In this document: positions 51,555 to 59,843 of the stretch, in pieces
How positions within the stretch are numbered: the first letter of the stretch is position 1
How the letters are laid out: each line of letters starts with the position of its first letter
Assembly: GCA_016715645.1 (NCBI GenBank)
Contig: JADJZR010000030.1
Location: 1 to 64,000 of the forward strand
Length of the DNA: 64,000 bases
Direction: 5' to 3'
Source: Elusimicrobiota bacterium
GTDB lineage: Bacteria; Elusimicrobiota; Elusimicrobia; FEN-1173
The notes under the pieces: model-generated
What the model was told of the DNA's origin: nothing
The model's database searches: none
Seen by the model: only the letters and a program-made list of their open reading frames with translations
Made by a program: the position numbers and the translations under genes

Positions 51555-52110
51555 GAACCTTCTTTCGCCCCGCGCGTTGCGGGCGCGGGCGAAAAAAATC
51601 CGTTTGCTGGCCATGGACGTCGATGGCGTTTTGACGGAAGGGTCCATCATTGTCCTGGAATCCGGCGAGGAAATCAAGTTTTGGAACGTCAAAGACCGGA
51701 TCGCTTTTTTCATGCTGAAAAAATTCGACGGTCTCTTTAAAGTCGCTTGGATCACGGGGCGCAAGTCCCGGCAAGTCAAAGACCGTTCGCGCGAGGTGGG
51801 GGTGTGCGCCCTTTACCAACACTGCGATCACAAAGGAAAAGCGTTGCTGGAAACGATGGCCCGTTGCAAAGTGAAACCCGAAGAGACTTTATTTATCGGC
51901 GACGATTTGGTGGATTTGCCCGCTTTTCGCGAGGCGGGGTTGGCGGTGTGCCCCGCGGACGCTCATCCCGCGATCAAACGCGTCGCCCACTGGATCACCC
52001 CGTCCGCCGGGGGCCGGGGGGTTTTTCGCGACGTGGCGGATTTTGTGTTGGAATCCCAAGGTTTAATGGGGCGCTTGATTGAGCGGTTTGAATATCCGGA
52101 TCGCCGTTAG
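51547..52110 (+). CDS. kdsC: 3-deoxy-D-manno-octulosonate 8-phosphate phosphatase
   Basis: 187 residues, HAD superfamily without cap: nucleophile in MDVDGVLTEG, WITGRKSRQVKDR, and FIGDDLVDLPAFREAGLAVC. Removes phosphate from Kdo-8-phosphate. The start is taken as TTG 51547 because a strong GGAGGAAGG site lies just upstream and no ATG fits; the frame is open earlier inside kdsD. Overlaps kdsD and lptC, so translation is coupled. Confidence 0.94.
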   Translation: MSKNLLSPRALRARAKKIRLLAMDVDGVLTEGSIIVLESGEEIKFWNVKDRIAFFMLKKFDGLFKVAWITGRKSRQVKDRSREVGVCALYQHCDHKGKALLETMARCKVKPEETLFIGDDLVDLPAFREAGLAVCPADAHPAIKRVAHWITPSAGGRGVFRDVADFVLESQGLMGRLIERFEYPDRR

Positions 52111-52648
52111 CTGTCTGGCGGCGGGGGCTCTGTTTGCGTGCCGCCCGCCCCGTCCGGTCGGCGAAGCCGGTGCCGTTGTTGAAGCCCCGGCCGGTGGTCA
52201 GCCGGACCAGATTCTGGGCCAGTTCACGATGGACGCCTACAGCGGGTTGCGTCGGCAATGGGCGTTGAGTTCTCCCCGGGGAGAACTGTTCGACCGTGAA
52301 CACCGGGTGGATTTGGTCAGTCCCCGGGTCCAATTTTTTAACGACGGTCGGCCGGGGTCGGAGGTGGTGGCGGCCCAGGGGCGGCTGAATTCGGAAACAA
52401 AAGACTTGTGGGCCGGCGGTGGGTTGGTGATGGTGTCCACCGAGGGCGTTCGTCTGGAAAGCGACTGGGCCCGTTACGATAAAAAATCCGACCGGTTCGT
52501 GTCGACAGCGCCGGTGACCGTGACCCGGGGTCCATCGGTCGTCAAGGGCGTGGGATGGCAAGCGAAGTCGGACCTTTCCGACATGATCATTTTCTCCCAG
52601 CGGGGCGAAATTGCCGACGAAGACAGCCGCGGGTTTGAAAAACGATGA
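52079..52648 (+). CDS. lptC: LPS export protein LptC-like lipoprotein
   Basis: 189 residues. N-terminal hydrophobic segment with a lipobox-like GALFAC, so it may be lipid-anchored rather than bitopic as in E. coli. It has an OstA/LptC-type beta-jellyroll pattern: LSSPRGELFDREHRVDLVSP, GLVMVSTEGVRLESDWARYD and TVTRGPSVVKGVGWQAKSDL. LptC bridges LptB2FG and LptA. Start is TTG 52079 (or TTG 52088), overlapping kdsC; its stop overlaps lptA (ATGA). Sequence conservation in this family is low, so the call rests on pattern and place. Confidence 0.85.
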   Translation: MSGLNIRIAVSCLAAGALFACRPPRPVGEAGAVVEAPAGGQPDQILGQFTMDAYSGLRRQWALSSPRGELFDREHRVDLVSPRVQFFNDGRPGSEVVAAQGRLNSETKDLWAGGGLVMVSTEGVRLESDWARYDKKSDRFVSTAPVTVTRGPSVVKGVGWQAKSDLSDMIIFSQRGEIADEDSRGFEKR

Positions 52649-53466
52649 CGCGAGCGAGGGTGTGGGCTGTGGGGGCGATCCTGGGGGTCGCCGGGGTCAC
52701 GCGCGCGGCCGACAGCGCGGCGGTGAACGCCTCCACGGCCGCGCCCAAAACGGTGATCACCAGCCGATCGGCGCGGGTGTTGGGTAAAGGACGCACGGTG
52801 GAATTTACCGGCGACGTGGTCTTGGTTCGAGGGGCCGACACGATGTGGGCGGATCGGTTGGTTACCGAAGACAACAACGCCTTCGCTCGGGCGTGGGGCA
52901 ACGTGGTGTTTCGACGGCAAAGCGAAGGAGATCTTGTCCGTTGGGAGTCGTGGGGCGATCGGGCGGTGTACGACACGCGGTTGGCCTCCGGAACGGTGTG
53001 GGGAGACGGGAAATCGGCCCGGGCCCGGCGAACACCCGTCGGCGATCCGACCTTGCGCGGGGGGGTGGTGGACGTGGAAGCGCCCGTGATCACCCTCGCC
53101 CGCACGGCGACGGGGCCCGTGGTCTCCGATGGCGCCGCTGGATTGGCCCAGGCGCGCGGGGGCGTCTACATCAAAAGCGTGGAATCGACGCCCACAGCGC
53201 GGGTCACTGAATTGTGGAGCGAACGGGCCGATTACAATGGCCCCGAGGATCGGTTTGAGGTGGAGGGCGTGTTTTTGGGGAAATGGGAAAGCGCCGAGGG
53301 AGAGGAGGGATTGCCCCCTACGTTGGATCGATCCTACGCTCGTCAGAGTCAAGGCCGCGATCAGCGGGAACTGGAAGGCGAGCGGATTGTTTTTCACCCG
53401 GCGGCTAGGCGGGTGGTGGTGGAGCGCCGGGCCAAGGCGTTTATTCGGTTTGAACAAATAAAGTAA
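52645..53466 (+). CDS. lptA: LPS-transport periplasmic protein LptA-like (OstA domain)
   Basis: 273 residues, longer than E. coli LptA (about 185). Signal peptide MTRARVWAVGAILGVAGVTRA. OstA-like strands: TSRSARVLGKGRTVEFTGDV, VLVRGADTMWADRLVTEDNN, ARAWGNVVFRRQSEGDLVRW and ELEGERIVFHPAARRVVVER. The extra length means additional jellyroll turns. Forms the periplasmic bridge for LPS. Followed by a repeat element and lptB. Confidence 0.87.
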   Translation: MTRARVWAVGAILGVAGVTRAADSAAVNASTAAPKTVITSRSARVLGKGRTVEFTGDVVLVRGADTMWADRLVTEDNNAFARAWGNVVFRRQSEGDLVRWESWGDRAVYDTRLASGTVWGDGKSARARRTPVGDPTLRGGVVDVEAPVITLARTATGPVVSDGAAGLAQARGGVYIKSVESTPTARVTELWSERADYNGPEDRFEVEGVFLGKWESAEGEEGLPPTLDRSYARQSQGRDQRELEGERIVFHPAARRVVVERRAKAFIRFEQIK

Positions 53467-53472
53467 CGGCTC

Positions 53473-53563
53473 ATGGTCCCTCACCCTGCCCTCGCATCAG
53501 CGGCTCTGCCGCCCCAGGTGCTGTGAGCTCTGCGAACGGCCTCCCGAGAGGAGAGGGAAATGC
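53473..53563. repeat. Dispersed CCTCTCC repeat split by an insert
   Basis: Left half (CTCATGGTCCCTCACCCTGC) and right half (CTCCCGAGAGGAGAGGGAAA) of the element are separated by about 45 bases. An 11-base C run follows at about 53576. Confidence 0.7.
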
Positions 53564-53634
53564 TTGATCCCCATCCCCCCCCCCCGGGAGGCTGGTTGAG
53601 AAAAGCGAGGGCGTGGAAATAAAGGAGATATTGC

Positions 53635-54354
53635 GTGTCTTTGTTGGCGGAAAACTTAAAGAAATCGTTTGGCGGACGGTTGGTGGTCGACGGCGTGACG
53701 GTGGAAGTGAATCCCGGCGAAATTGTGGGGTTGTTGGGCCCCAACGGCGCCGGAAAAACCACGAGCTTTTATATGGCCGTGGGGTTGTTGCGCCCCGACG
53801 CCGGGCGGATTATGATCGACGATCAAAATGTGTCCGGATTGCCGATGTTCAAACGCGCTCGGGCGGGGTTGGGCTATTTGGCCCAGGAACCCTCCATCTT
53901 TCGGCGGTTGTCGGTGGAAGACAACTTAAACGCTATTTTGGAACATCTCCCCCTTATGCCTGAACAGCGAACGGCTAAACGCGAGACGCTGTTGACGGAT
54001 TTGGGGTTGACGCGGTTGTCTCGCCAAATGGCGTACACTCTGTCGGGCGGGGAAAAACGTCGGACGGAAATCGCCCGGGCGTTGGTGACCGACCCTCGGT
54101 ATCTGTTGTTGGACGAGCCGTTTGTCGGGATCGACCCCCTGGCCGTCAACGACATTCAAGACGTCTTGGGTCAACTGAAACAAAAAGGGTTGGGACTGTT
54201 GATCACCGACCACAACGTGCGGGCGACGTTGGAAATTGTGGATCGGGCCTACATCATTCACGCCGGACGCATCTTGGTCCACGGCGGGGCCCAGGATTTG
54301 TTGAACTCCCCGGAAGCCCGCCGGTTGTATTTGGGAGACAAGTTTAAGATGTAA
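53635..54354 (+). CDS. lptB: LPS export ABC transporter ATPase
   Basis: 239 residues. Walker A GPNGAGKTT (35-43), signature LSGGEKRRTEIARAL, Walker B LLLDEPFVGIDPLAV, and ITDHNVRATLEI with the switch His. LptB powers LPS extraction with LptFG, which are not in this window. Start is GTG 53635 with GGAG upstream. In Proteobacteria rpoN usually follows; here hpf follows directly. Confidence 0.97.
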   Translation: MSLLAENLKKSFGGRLVVDGVTVEVNPGEIVGLLGPNGAGKTTSFYMAVGLLRPDAGRIMIDDQNVSGLPMFKRARAGLGYLAQEPSIFRRLSVEDNLNAILEHLPLMPEQRTAKRETLLTDLGLTRLSRQMAYTLSGGEKRRTEIARALVTDPRYLLLDEPFVGIDPLAVNDIQDVLGQLKQKGLGLLITDHNVRATLEIVDRAYIIHAGRILVHGGAQDLLNSPEARRLYLGDKFKM

Positions 54355-54357
54355 AAA

Positions 54358-54387
54358 TTGACAGTTCCTCGATGGAAATGATAAATT
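54358..54387 (+). promoter_or_regulatory. Promoter before hpf
   Basis: TTGACA (54358-54363), 18-base spacer, TAAATT (54382-54387). Begins three bases after lptB and would drive the hpf-ptsN-hprK-rapZ-PTS run. Confidence 0.65.
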
Positions 54388-54421
54388 AGCGTTTTAACAA
54401 ACCCGATCCTGAGGACGCCCT

Positions 54422-54943
54422 ATGCAAATTCATATTACCGCCCGCCACATCGAGCTGACCCCGGCCTTGGCCGATTACGCTCGGAAAAAGTTGGAACGCA
54501 TTGCCCGGCACTTCGAGATTGTTCTTCGCGCCCAAGTGATTTTGGCCGTCGAGAAACATCGGCACATCGCCGAAGCGGTGGTCCACGCCCAGGGCCACCA
54601 TGATTTTCGCGCCCGGGAAGTGGCCGGCGATTTGTACGCGGCCATCGACTTGGCCGCCGAAAAACTGCAGCTCCACTTTTCGCGGGAAAAAGATCGCCGC
54701 GTCCGCGGCCGTCGCGGCGAAAAGGCGCGGCCCGGCGTTGATCCGATTCCCGACACCTCCAAAGAACCCGTCATCACCCGCATCAGCCGGGTCACCCCCC
54801 GGATTCTGTCCGTGGCCGAAGCGGCCCGGGCGTTGGGCGACACCGATATGGACTTTTTGCTGTTCTTGAATGAAAGCGACGCGCCCCGCGTCATTTATCG
54901 TCGACAAGACGGCACTTACGGGCTTCTTGAGCCCAACCTGTAA
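54422..54943 (+). CDS. hpf: Ribosome hibernation promoting factor, long form
   Basis: 173 residues. N-terminal domain MQIHITARHIELTPALADYA, ILAVEKHRHIAEAVVHAQG and DLYAAIDLAAEKLQLHF binds the 30S decoding centre. After a charged linker, the C-terminal SVAEAARALGDTDMDFLLFL with YRRQDGTYGLLEPNL is the dimerisation domain that joins ribosomes into 100S particles. GAGGA site before ATG 54422. Confidence 0.96.
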   Translation: MQIHITARHIELTPALADYARKKLERIARHFEIVLRAQVILAVEKHRHIAEAVVHAQGHHDFRAREVAGDLYAAIDLAAEKLQLHFSREKDRRVRGRRGEKARPGVDPIPDTSKEPVITRISRVTPRILSVAEAARALGDTDMDFLLFLNESDAPRVIYRRQDGTYGLLEPNL

Positions 54944-54956
54944 GGCGGCCCCTTCC

Positions 54957-55415
54957 ATGAAACTCGTCGACATTCTTGCTCCCGGCGCCGTATCGGTGGA
55001 CCTGGCGGCCACCTCCAAAAAAGAGGCTTTGGAAGAGTTGTGCGGATTGCTGGCCAAGGCCGACAAGTTGCCCGATGCTCCGGCCATGGTTCGCACTCTG
55101 TTGGAGCGGGAAGCCTTAGGGTCCACGGGCATCGGCCAGGGGGTGGCCATCCCTCACGGCAAAGCGCCCGCCATCAAGGCCCAAGCGGCGGCTTTGGGCA
55201 TTTCTAAGCGGGGGGTTGATTTTGACGCTCTCGATGGAGAGCCTGTTCATATTTTGTTTTTGCTGGTGGCTCCTCCGGACGCGGCGGGCAACCACTTGAA
55301 AGCGTTGGCGAAAGTGTCCCGGTTGCTGAAAGACAAATTTTTCCGCCAAGCCCTGAAAGATTCCAAAAGCCCCGACGAAATCCTGAAGATCATCCGCGAG
55401 GAAGACGAATACTAA
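54957..55415 (+). CDS. ptsN: PTS IIA(Ntr)-like regulatory protein
   Basis: 152 residues, PTS EIIA type 2 fold. Phosphorylation site His67 in GVAIPHGKA; also LLEREALGSTGIGQG and KALAKVSRLLKD. In this setting it works in regulation, not sugar uptake. ATG 54957 is the first start after hpf; the frame is open further up inside hpf. The stop TAA overlaps the hprK start by one base (TAATG). Confidence 0.96.
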   Translation: MKLVDILAPGAVSVDLAATSKKEALEELCGLLAKADKLPDAPAMVRTLLEREALGSTGIGQGVAIPHGKAPAIKAQAAALGISKRGVDFDALDGEPVHILFLLVAPPDAAGNHLKALAKVSRLLKDKFFRQALKDSKSPDEILKIIREEDEY

Positions 55416-56395
55416 TGGACAAAGACGTCGCCGCCGGCCGGCCGGCGGCGCTGTATGTGGAAGAATTGTGGAAAAGCCAAGCCGAAGCCCTGCGGTTGTC
55501 GTTGTTGGCGGGCCAGGGCGGGTTTCGCCGGTCCATCCCCGTGGCCGACATCAACCGGCCCGGGTTAACCCTCGCGGGCTTTTTTGAGTTTTACCGCGGC
55601 GAACGCATGCAGGTGTTCGGCATGGGGGAGTCGGCGTTTACGGCCACTCTGTCCAGCGCCCAGCGGATGGAAATTTTTGATCGGCTGTTGTCGACGCCGG
55701 ACCTTCCGTGCGTCATTCTTACCCACGGCCGCGAGCCGGTGAGCGAAATGGTGGAACAGTGCGAGCGCTATCAGGTGCCCCTGTTTCAGTCCCAGTGGGA
55801 AACCGCCCGGTTCATCGGCGAGCTCACGGCTTATCTCGAAGAACGGTTGGCTCCCTCCACCTCCATGCATGGGACTTTGGTCAACGTGTACGGCATGGGC
55901 GTTTTAATTTTAGGAGCGTCGGGGATCGGCAAATCCGAATGCGCGTTGGAACTGCTCAAACGCAGCCACATGTTGGTGGCCGACGATCGGGTGGAAGTGC
56001 GTCACAAACCCGGCGGCATTTTGGTGGGGTCGGGCCACCAGCTGGTGCAACATCACATGGAAGTGCGCGGGTTGGGCATCATCGACGTGTGGAAAATTTT
56101 TGGCGTGGGCGCGGTGCTCAAACGGTCGTTGGTGGAGTTGGTCGTGTATCTGGAGGCCTGGGACCAAAAAAAAGAATACGACCGGTTGGGCCTGGAAGAC
56201 AAAACCACCACGTTGTTGGGCGTGGCCGTTCCGGAAATCCGTGTGCCGGTTCAGCCGGGCCGAAACCTTGGCGCGTTAATCGAAGTGGCCACCTTGAACC
56301 AGCGGTTAAAACAGCACGGGGTACATTCGGCCCGGGAACTGAACGAGCGGTTGATCCAGCGTATGTCGGGCCACACCGGCCGGGCGCGATCGTGA
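55415..56395 (+). CDS. hprK: HPr kinase/phosphorylase
   Basis: 326 residues. N-terminal domain, then MHGTLVNVYG (His152), Walker A GASGIGKSE (167-175), LVADDRVEVR, and the C-terminal EVRGLGIIDVWKIFGVGAV signature. It phosphorylates HPr on a serine in response to metabolites; the HPr encoded downstream has that serine (Ser46), so the switch is complete. The stop overlaps rapZ (GTGA). Confidence 0.97.
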   Translation: MDKDVAAGRPAALYVEELWKSQAEALRLSLLAGQGGFRRSIPVADINRPGLTLAGFFEFYRGERMQVFGMGESAFTATLSSAQRMEIFDRLLSTPDLPCVILTHGREPVSEMVEQCERYQVPLFQSQWETARFIGELTAYLEERLAPSTSMHGTLVNVYGMGVLILGASGIGKSECALELLKRSHMLVADDRVEVRHKPGGILVGSGHQLVQHHMEVRGLGIIDVWKIFGVGAVLKRSLVELVVYLEAWDQKKEYDRLGLEDKTTTLLGVAVPEIRVPVQPGRNLGALIEVATLNQRLKQHGVHSARELNERLIQRMSGHTGRARS

Positions 56396-57258
56396 AAAAG
56401 GCCCACCCCAGTGACTGCGTGATCGTGACGGGTTTGTCCGGGGCGGGGAAATCCACCGCGTTGAGAGCCTTGGAAGAGAGGGGGTATGTGTGCGTGGAGA
56501 ATTTGCCTTTGCCCTTGCTTCCGTCTTTGGTGCGCCTCTACCGTGAATGGGGCCAGACCTTGACCAAAATCGCCGTGGGGGTCGACGTTCGAACGGGGGT
56601 GCCGGGGCGGGTGTTTAAAAAATCCATGGCGGATTTGGCGCGCCAGAACATTGTTCCCCGGGTGCTTTTTATGGACGCTGACGATCGGACTCTGTTGCGG
56701 CGGTACTCGGAAACGCGCCGCCGACATCCGTTGGCGGGATCGGTGGTCAGCGGGGTCCGTCGGGAACGGCGTCTGTTGCACGACATGGCTTCTTGGGCCG
56801 ACAAGACCATCGACACGTCCCATTTGGCCCCTGGCGAAGTCAAGGAAATGGTGTTGAACACCTTGGGGTTGCGTCATCCCCGCGGCATGGCGGTGGTCGT
56901 CGAATCGTTCGGCTACAAGCACGGGGTGCCCATGGACGCCGATGTGGTGTGGGACGTGCGGTTTCTGCCCAACCCCAACTACGTGGCGGATTTACGGAAC
57001 TTAACGGGTCGCAACGCCAAAGTGGCTCGCTATGTCCTGGAAAACCCGTTGACGAAAAAGTTCATAACCTATCTGGACCCCCTGTTAAGCTTTTTGCTGG
57101 ATCGGTTTTCTCAAGAAGGGAAAAGCTATTTGACGTTGGCCGTGGGGTGCACCGGCGGGCGTCATCGAAGCGTGGCGATTGCCGAAGCTTTGGCCAAACG
57201 GATTCGCGCGCTGAAACGATTTGACGTGCGTGTCCACCATAGGGATTCGGCCCGATGA
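56392..57258 (+). CDS. rapZ: RNase adapter/nucleotide-binding protein RapZ
   Basis: 288 residues. Walker A GLSGAGKST (14-22), FMDADDRTLLRRYSETRRRH, VVVESFGYKHGVPMDADVVW, DVRFLPNPNYV and the C-terminal AVGCTGGRHRSVAIAE. In E. coli RapZ targets the sRNA GlmZ and senses glucosamine-6-phosphate; in other phyla the partner differs. Start GTG 56392 shares four bases with hprK. Conserved place after hprK/ptsN. Confidence 0.96.
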   Translation: MKKAHPSDCVIVTGLSGAGKSTALRALEERGYVCVENLPLPLLPSLVRLYREWGQTLTKIAVGVDVRTGVPGRVFKKSMADLARQNIVPRVLFMDADDRTLLRRYSETRRRHPLAGSVVSGVRRERRLLHDMASWADKTIDTSHLAPGEVKEMVLNTLGLRHPRGMAVVVESFGYKHGVPMDADVVWDVRFLPNPNYVADLRNLTGRNAKVARYVLENPLTKKFITYLDPLLSFLLDRFSQEGKSYLTLAVGCTGGRHRSVAIAEALAKRIRALKRFDVRVHHRDSAR

Positions 57259-57277
57259 TTCGAGAGCGGGAGGCGAT

Positions 57278-57697
57278 ATGATCGGGGTCTTGTTGGTGGC
57301 CCACGGGGGGTTGGGGAAGGAGATGTTGGCCTGCGCAGAAAATGTTGTCGGCAAACAGGTGTCCGCTTTGGCGTTGGGGGTTGCAGGGACCGAATCGCCC
57401 GACGGATTTGAAGCCCGATTGCGGTCCGCGTTGGGCCAATTGACGGCTCCGGCGGGTGTGTTGGTGTTGGCCGATATGTTGGGGGGCACGCCTTGCAACG
57501 TGTGCCTTCGCTTGGCGCGCGATCCCCATTGCCCGATCGAGTTGGTGACCGGGGTGAACTTGCCGATGTTGATCACCGCGTTGGCCAACCGCCATTACAT
57601 GCCCCTGGCCCAGTTGGCTCAAAAACTAGTCGATGACGCGTCCCGAAGCGCCCAACGGCCGCTTCAGCGGTTGCGCGATCATTTACCGGGGGTTTGA
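57278..57697 (+). CDS. PTS mannose-class IIA component
   Basis: 139 residues. MIGVLLVAHGGLGKEMLACA with phospho-acceptor His9, and VLVLADMLGGTPCNVCLRLA, are typical of EIIA(Man). ATG 57278 has GGGAGG seven bases upstream. Accepts phosphate from HPr and passes it to IIB encoded next. Confidence 0.94.
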   Translation: MIGVLLVAHGGLGKEMLACAENVVGKQVSALALGVAGTESPDGFEARLRSALGQLTAPAGVLVLADMLGGTPCNVCLRLARDPHCPIELVTGVNLPMLITALANRHYMPLAQLAQKLVDDASRSAQRPLQRLRDHLPGV

Positions 57698-57698
57698 G

Positions 57699-58184
57699 AT
57701 GGCCATTGTCTTGGTTCGTATCGATGATCGGCTTATCCATGGCCAGGTGGTCGGCGGATGGTTGCCGGTCATTCAGGCCGAACGGGTGGTGGTGGTGTCG
57801 GATCGGGCCGCGGGCGACGCTCTTCAAACGGGTTTAATGCGCATGGCGGTGCCCGACGGCGTGACGGTGGATGTGTTGACGTTGGCCCAGGCGGTGCCTT
57901 CGCTTAAAACCGGGGCCTGGGGCGCGCAACGCGTTTTGTTACTTCTTCCTGGGTTGCAGGAATTGGCCGCTCTGGTGGACGCCGGGGTGGCGTTTGCCCA
58001 GGTCAATTTGGGCGGTCTTCATGATGCACCGGGCCGGTCCATGGTGGCGGCCCATTTGGCGTTTTCTGGCGATGAGCGGGCCCTTTTGGTTCGGTTGGTC
58101 AAGGGGGGAGTCCGATTCGAAACGCGGCCGTTGCCCGGCGATGTCCCCGTGCCACTCAACGAGTTGATCCCTGGGCTGAAGTAA
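57699..58184 (+). CDS. PTS mannose-class IIB component
   Basis: 161 residues. VRIDDRLIHGQVVGGWLPVI carries the phospho-His14; VNLGGLHDAPGRSMVAAHLA is also conserved. Begins one base after the IIA stop. Full length for the family, so sugar phosphorylation is possible. Confidence 0.95.
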   Translation: MAIVLVRIDDRLIHGQVVGGWLPVIQAERVVVVSDRAAGDALQTGLMRMAVPDGVTVDVLTLAQAVPSLKTGAWGAQRVLLLLPGLQELAALVDAGVAFAQVNLGGLHDAPGRSMVAAHLAFSGDERALLVRLVKGGVRFETRPLPGDVPVPLNELIPGLK

Positions 58185-58185
58185 G

Positions 58186-58836
58186 ATGTCGACCGCGTTG
58201 ATGGCGTTGGTCTACGGCTTGTTTTCGTTGGACCATTTCGCTGTCGGCCCGTTTTTGTTGTCGCGACCGTTGGTGATGGGCGGCGTGGCGGGGTTGTTGT
58301 GCGGCCATCCCGCGGAAGGATTGGCTTTGGGTTTTTTTGCCGAATGTTTGTGGATCATGATCCCTCCGGCGGGGGGGGGGCACTGGGACGTGGGATTTGT
58401 GGCGGCTCTGGCGGGGGTGTGGTCTCTGCCGGGGTCGGGTCCGGTTGAGAAAAAAGCCTTGGCGTTGGCTTTCTTGTTGGCCATCCCGTTTGCGGTTTTG
58501 GGCCGGCAGGCGGATCAATGGGTTCGGCGTAACATGAGGGTTTTGTCGTTGCGGGCGTTGGCGGGTATTGAGCATGGGTTGGTGGGGCCGCTTCGCTATG
58601 GGATGGGTTTTGCCGCGGTGGTGTGGGTGTTGAAAAGTTTGGTTCTTTTTTTTCTGGCGGACTCTTTGGGAGGCGCCCTTTTTGAAGAGTTGCTCCCCCG
58701 TGTGACCGGACCTTGGCAGGAAGGCCTGGAACAGGCCTGGGCCCTCTGGCCGTTTTTGGGGGCGGGGGCGTTGTTGCACCATTTTTCGAAACGTATCGGT
58801 AACGGCGCGTGGTGGCGGTCGGAGATCGGCCTGTGA
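58186..58836 (+). CDS. PTS mannose-class IIC component
   Basis: 216 residues, mainly membrane helices: FLLSRPLVMGGVAGLLCGHP, AEGLALGFFAECLWIMIPPA, FVAALAGVWSLP and others. Somewhat shorter and more divergent than E. coli ManY (about 265), which leaves the substrate open. One base after IIB; overlaps IID (GTGA). Confidence 0.87.
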   Translation: MSTALMALVYGLFSLDHFAVGPFLLSRPLVMGGVAGLLCGHPAEGLALGFFAECLWIMIPPAGGGHWDVGFVAALAGVWSLPGSGPVEKKALALAFLLAIPFAVLGRQADQWVRRNMRVLSLRALAGIEHGLVGPLRYGMGFAAVVWVLKSLVLFFLADSLGGALFEELLPRVTGPWQEGLEQAWALWPFLGAGALLHHFSKRIGNGAWWRSEIGL

Positions 58837-59576
58837 CGTTGCCGCGACGGGATTTGGTTCGGATCTTTTTTCGGTCTTTTTTGATTCAAGGGTTGTGGAC
58901 AGTTCAACGGGTCCAAAATTTGGGGTATCTTTACAGCCTCTGGCCGGTGTTTCGCCGGCTCTATCCCAAACGGGAAGACCGCGCCTATGTGGGCCGCTTC
59001 CACGCCGGGTATTTCAGCACGCACCCGTATGCGTCGGGGATTTTGATAGGCGTGGTGGCCGGTTTGGAAACGGATTTGGCCGAGGGGCGCGGGCCCAAAC
59101 GCGACGCGATCCTCACCGCCCGGTCGGCCATGTCCGGCCCGTTGTCGGCGTTGGGCGAGTCCTTTTTTTGGGGAACCTGGCTTCCTTTTTGCGCCGTGTT
59201 CTGTTGGGTCTTGAACGGGTCTGCGATCCGATCAACGGGATGGACGATTGTTTTGTTTGTGGGACTCTTTAACCTTCCGCACCTGTGGGTCAGGAGCGTG
59301 GGGTTGTGGTTGGGGTACCGTTGGAAAACGGAAGTGGTTCCCCATTTGGTTTTGTTTCGTGTCCAAAAAATGCTTCCTTACCTGGCGGTGGGGGGAATGG
59401 CCTTGGCGGTGTGGCAGGCCGCGTCCATCGCGTCAGGTGAAATGACGGTCGTCCAAGGTTTGTTGTGGACGGTCTTTTTTTGGGGAACACTGAGATTGGG
59501 CGTGCGACCGTCGTTTGTGGCGCTGGCGGTGGCCGGGCTCTCAATGGCCTTTGCGTGGGGGAAAACTTTACTATGA
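58833..59576 (+). CDS. PTS mannose-class IID component
   Basis: 247 residues. RDLVRIFFRSFLIQGLWTVQ, RVQNLGYLYSLWPVFRRLYP, HPYASGILIGVVAGLETDLA and AILTARSAMSGPLSALGESF are the family pattern; C-terminal helices follow. Start GTG 58833 overlaps the IIC stop; the frame upstream lies inside IIC. The stop overlaps ptsH (ATGA). With IIA-IIB-IIC this gives a complete permease, though sugar specificity cannot be read. Confidence 0.92.
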   Translation: MTLPRRDLVRIFFRSFLIQGLWTVQRVQNLGYLYSLWPVFRRLYPKREDRAYVGRFHAGYFSTHPYASGILIGVVAGLETDLAEGRGPKRDAILTARSAMSGPLSALGESFFWGTWLPFCAVFCWVLNGSAIRSTGWTIVLFVGLFNLPHLWVRSVGLWLGYRWKTEVVPHLVLFRVQKMLPYLAVGGMALAVWQAASIASGEMTVVQGLLWTVFFWGTLRLGVRPSFVALAVAGLSMAFAWGKTLL

Positions 59577-59839
59577 TCGAACGAACGTTTACCGTGTTGA
59601 ACAAAATGGGCCTTCACGCGCGACCCGCGGCGGCGCTGGTGACCGCGCTTCAGAAATTCGACAGCGAAGTGGCCTTGCGCAAAGACGACCAAGAAGTCGA
59701 CGGAAAAAGCATCATGGGCATTTTGACACTCACGGCCGAGTTCGGTTCAAAACTGACCGTGGTGGCGGATGGGCCCGACGAGCAGGCGCTGATGGACAAC
59801 ATGAACCAATTCTTTATCGATCAGGAACACGAGGAGTAA
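59573..59839 (+). CDS. ptsH: Phosphocarrier protein HPr
   Basis: 88 residues. His15 in NKMGLHARPAAAL is the EI-dependent phosphorylation site and Ser46 in VDGKSIMGILTL is the HPr-kinase site. Both are present, so the protein serves transport and regulation. ATG 59573 overlaps the IID stop. Confidence 0.97.
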   Translation: MIERTFTVLNKMGLHARPAAALVTALQKFDSEVALRKDDQEVDGKSIMGILTLTAEFGSKLTVVADGPDEQALMDNMNQFFIDQEHEE

Positions 59840-59843
59840 CCCG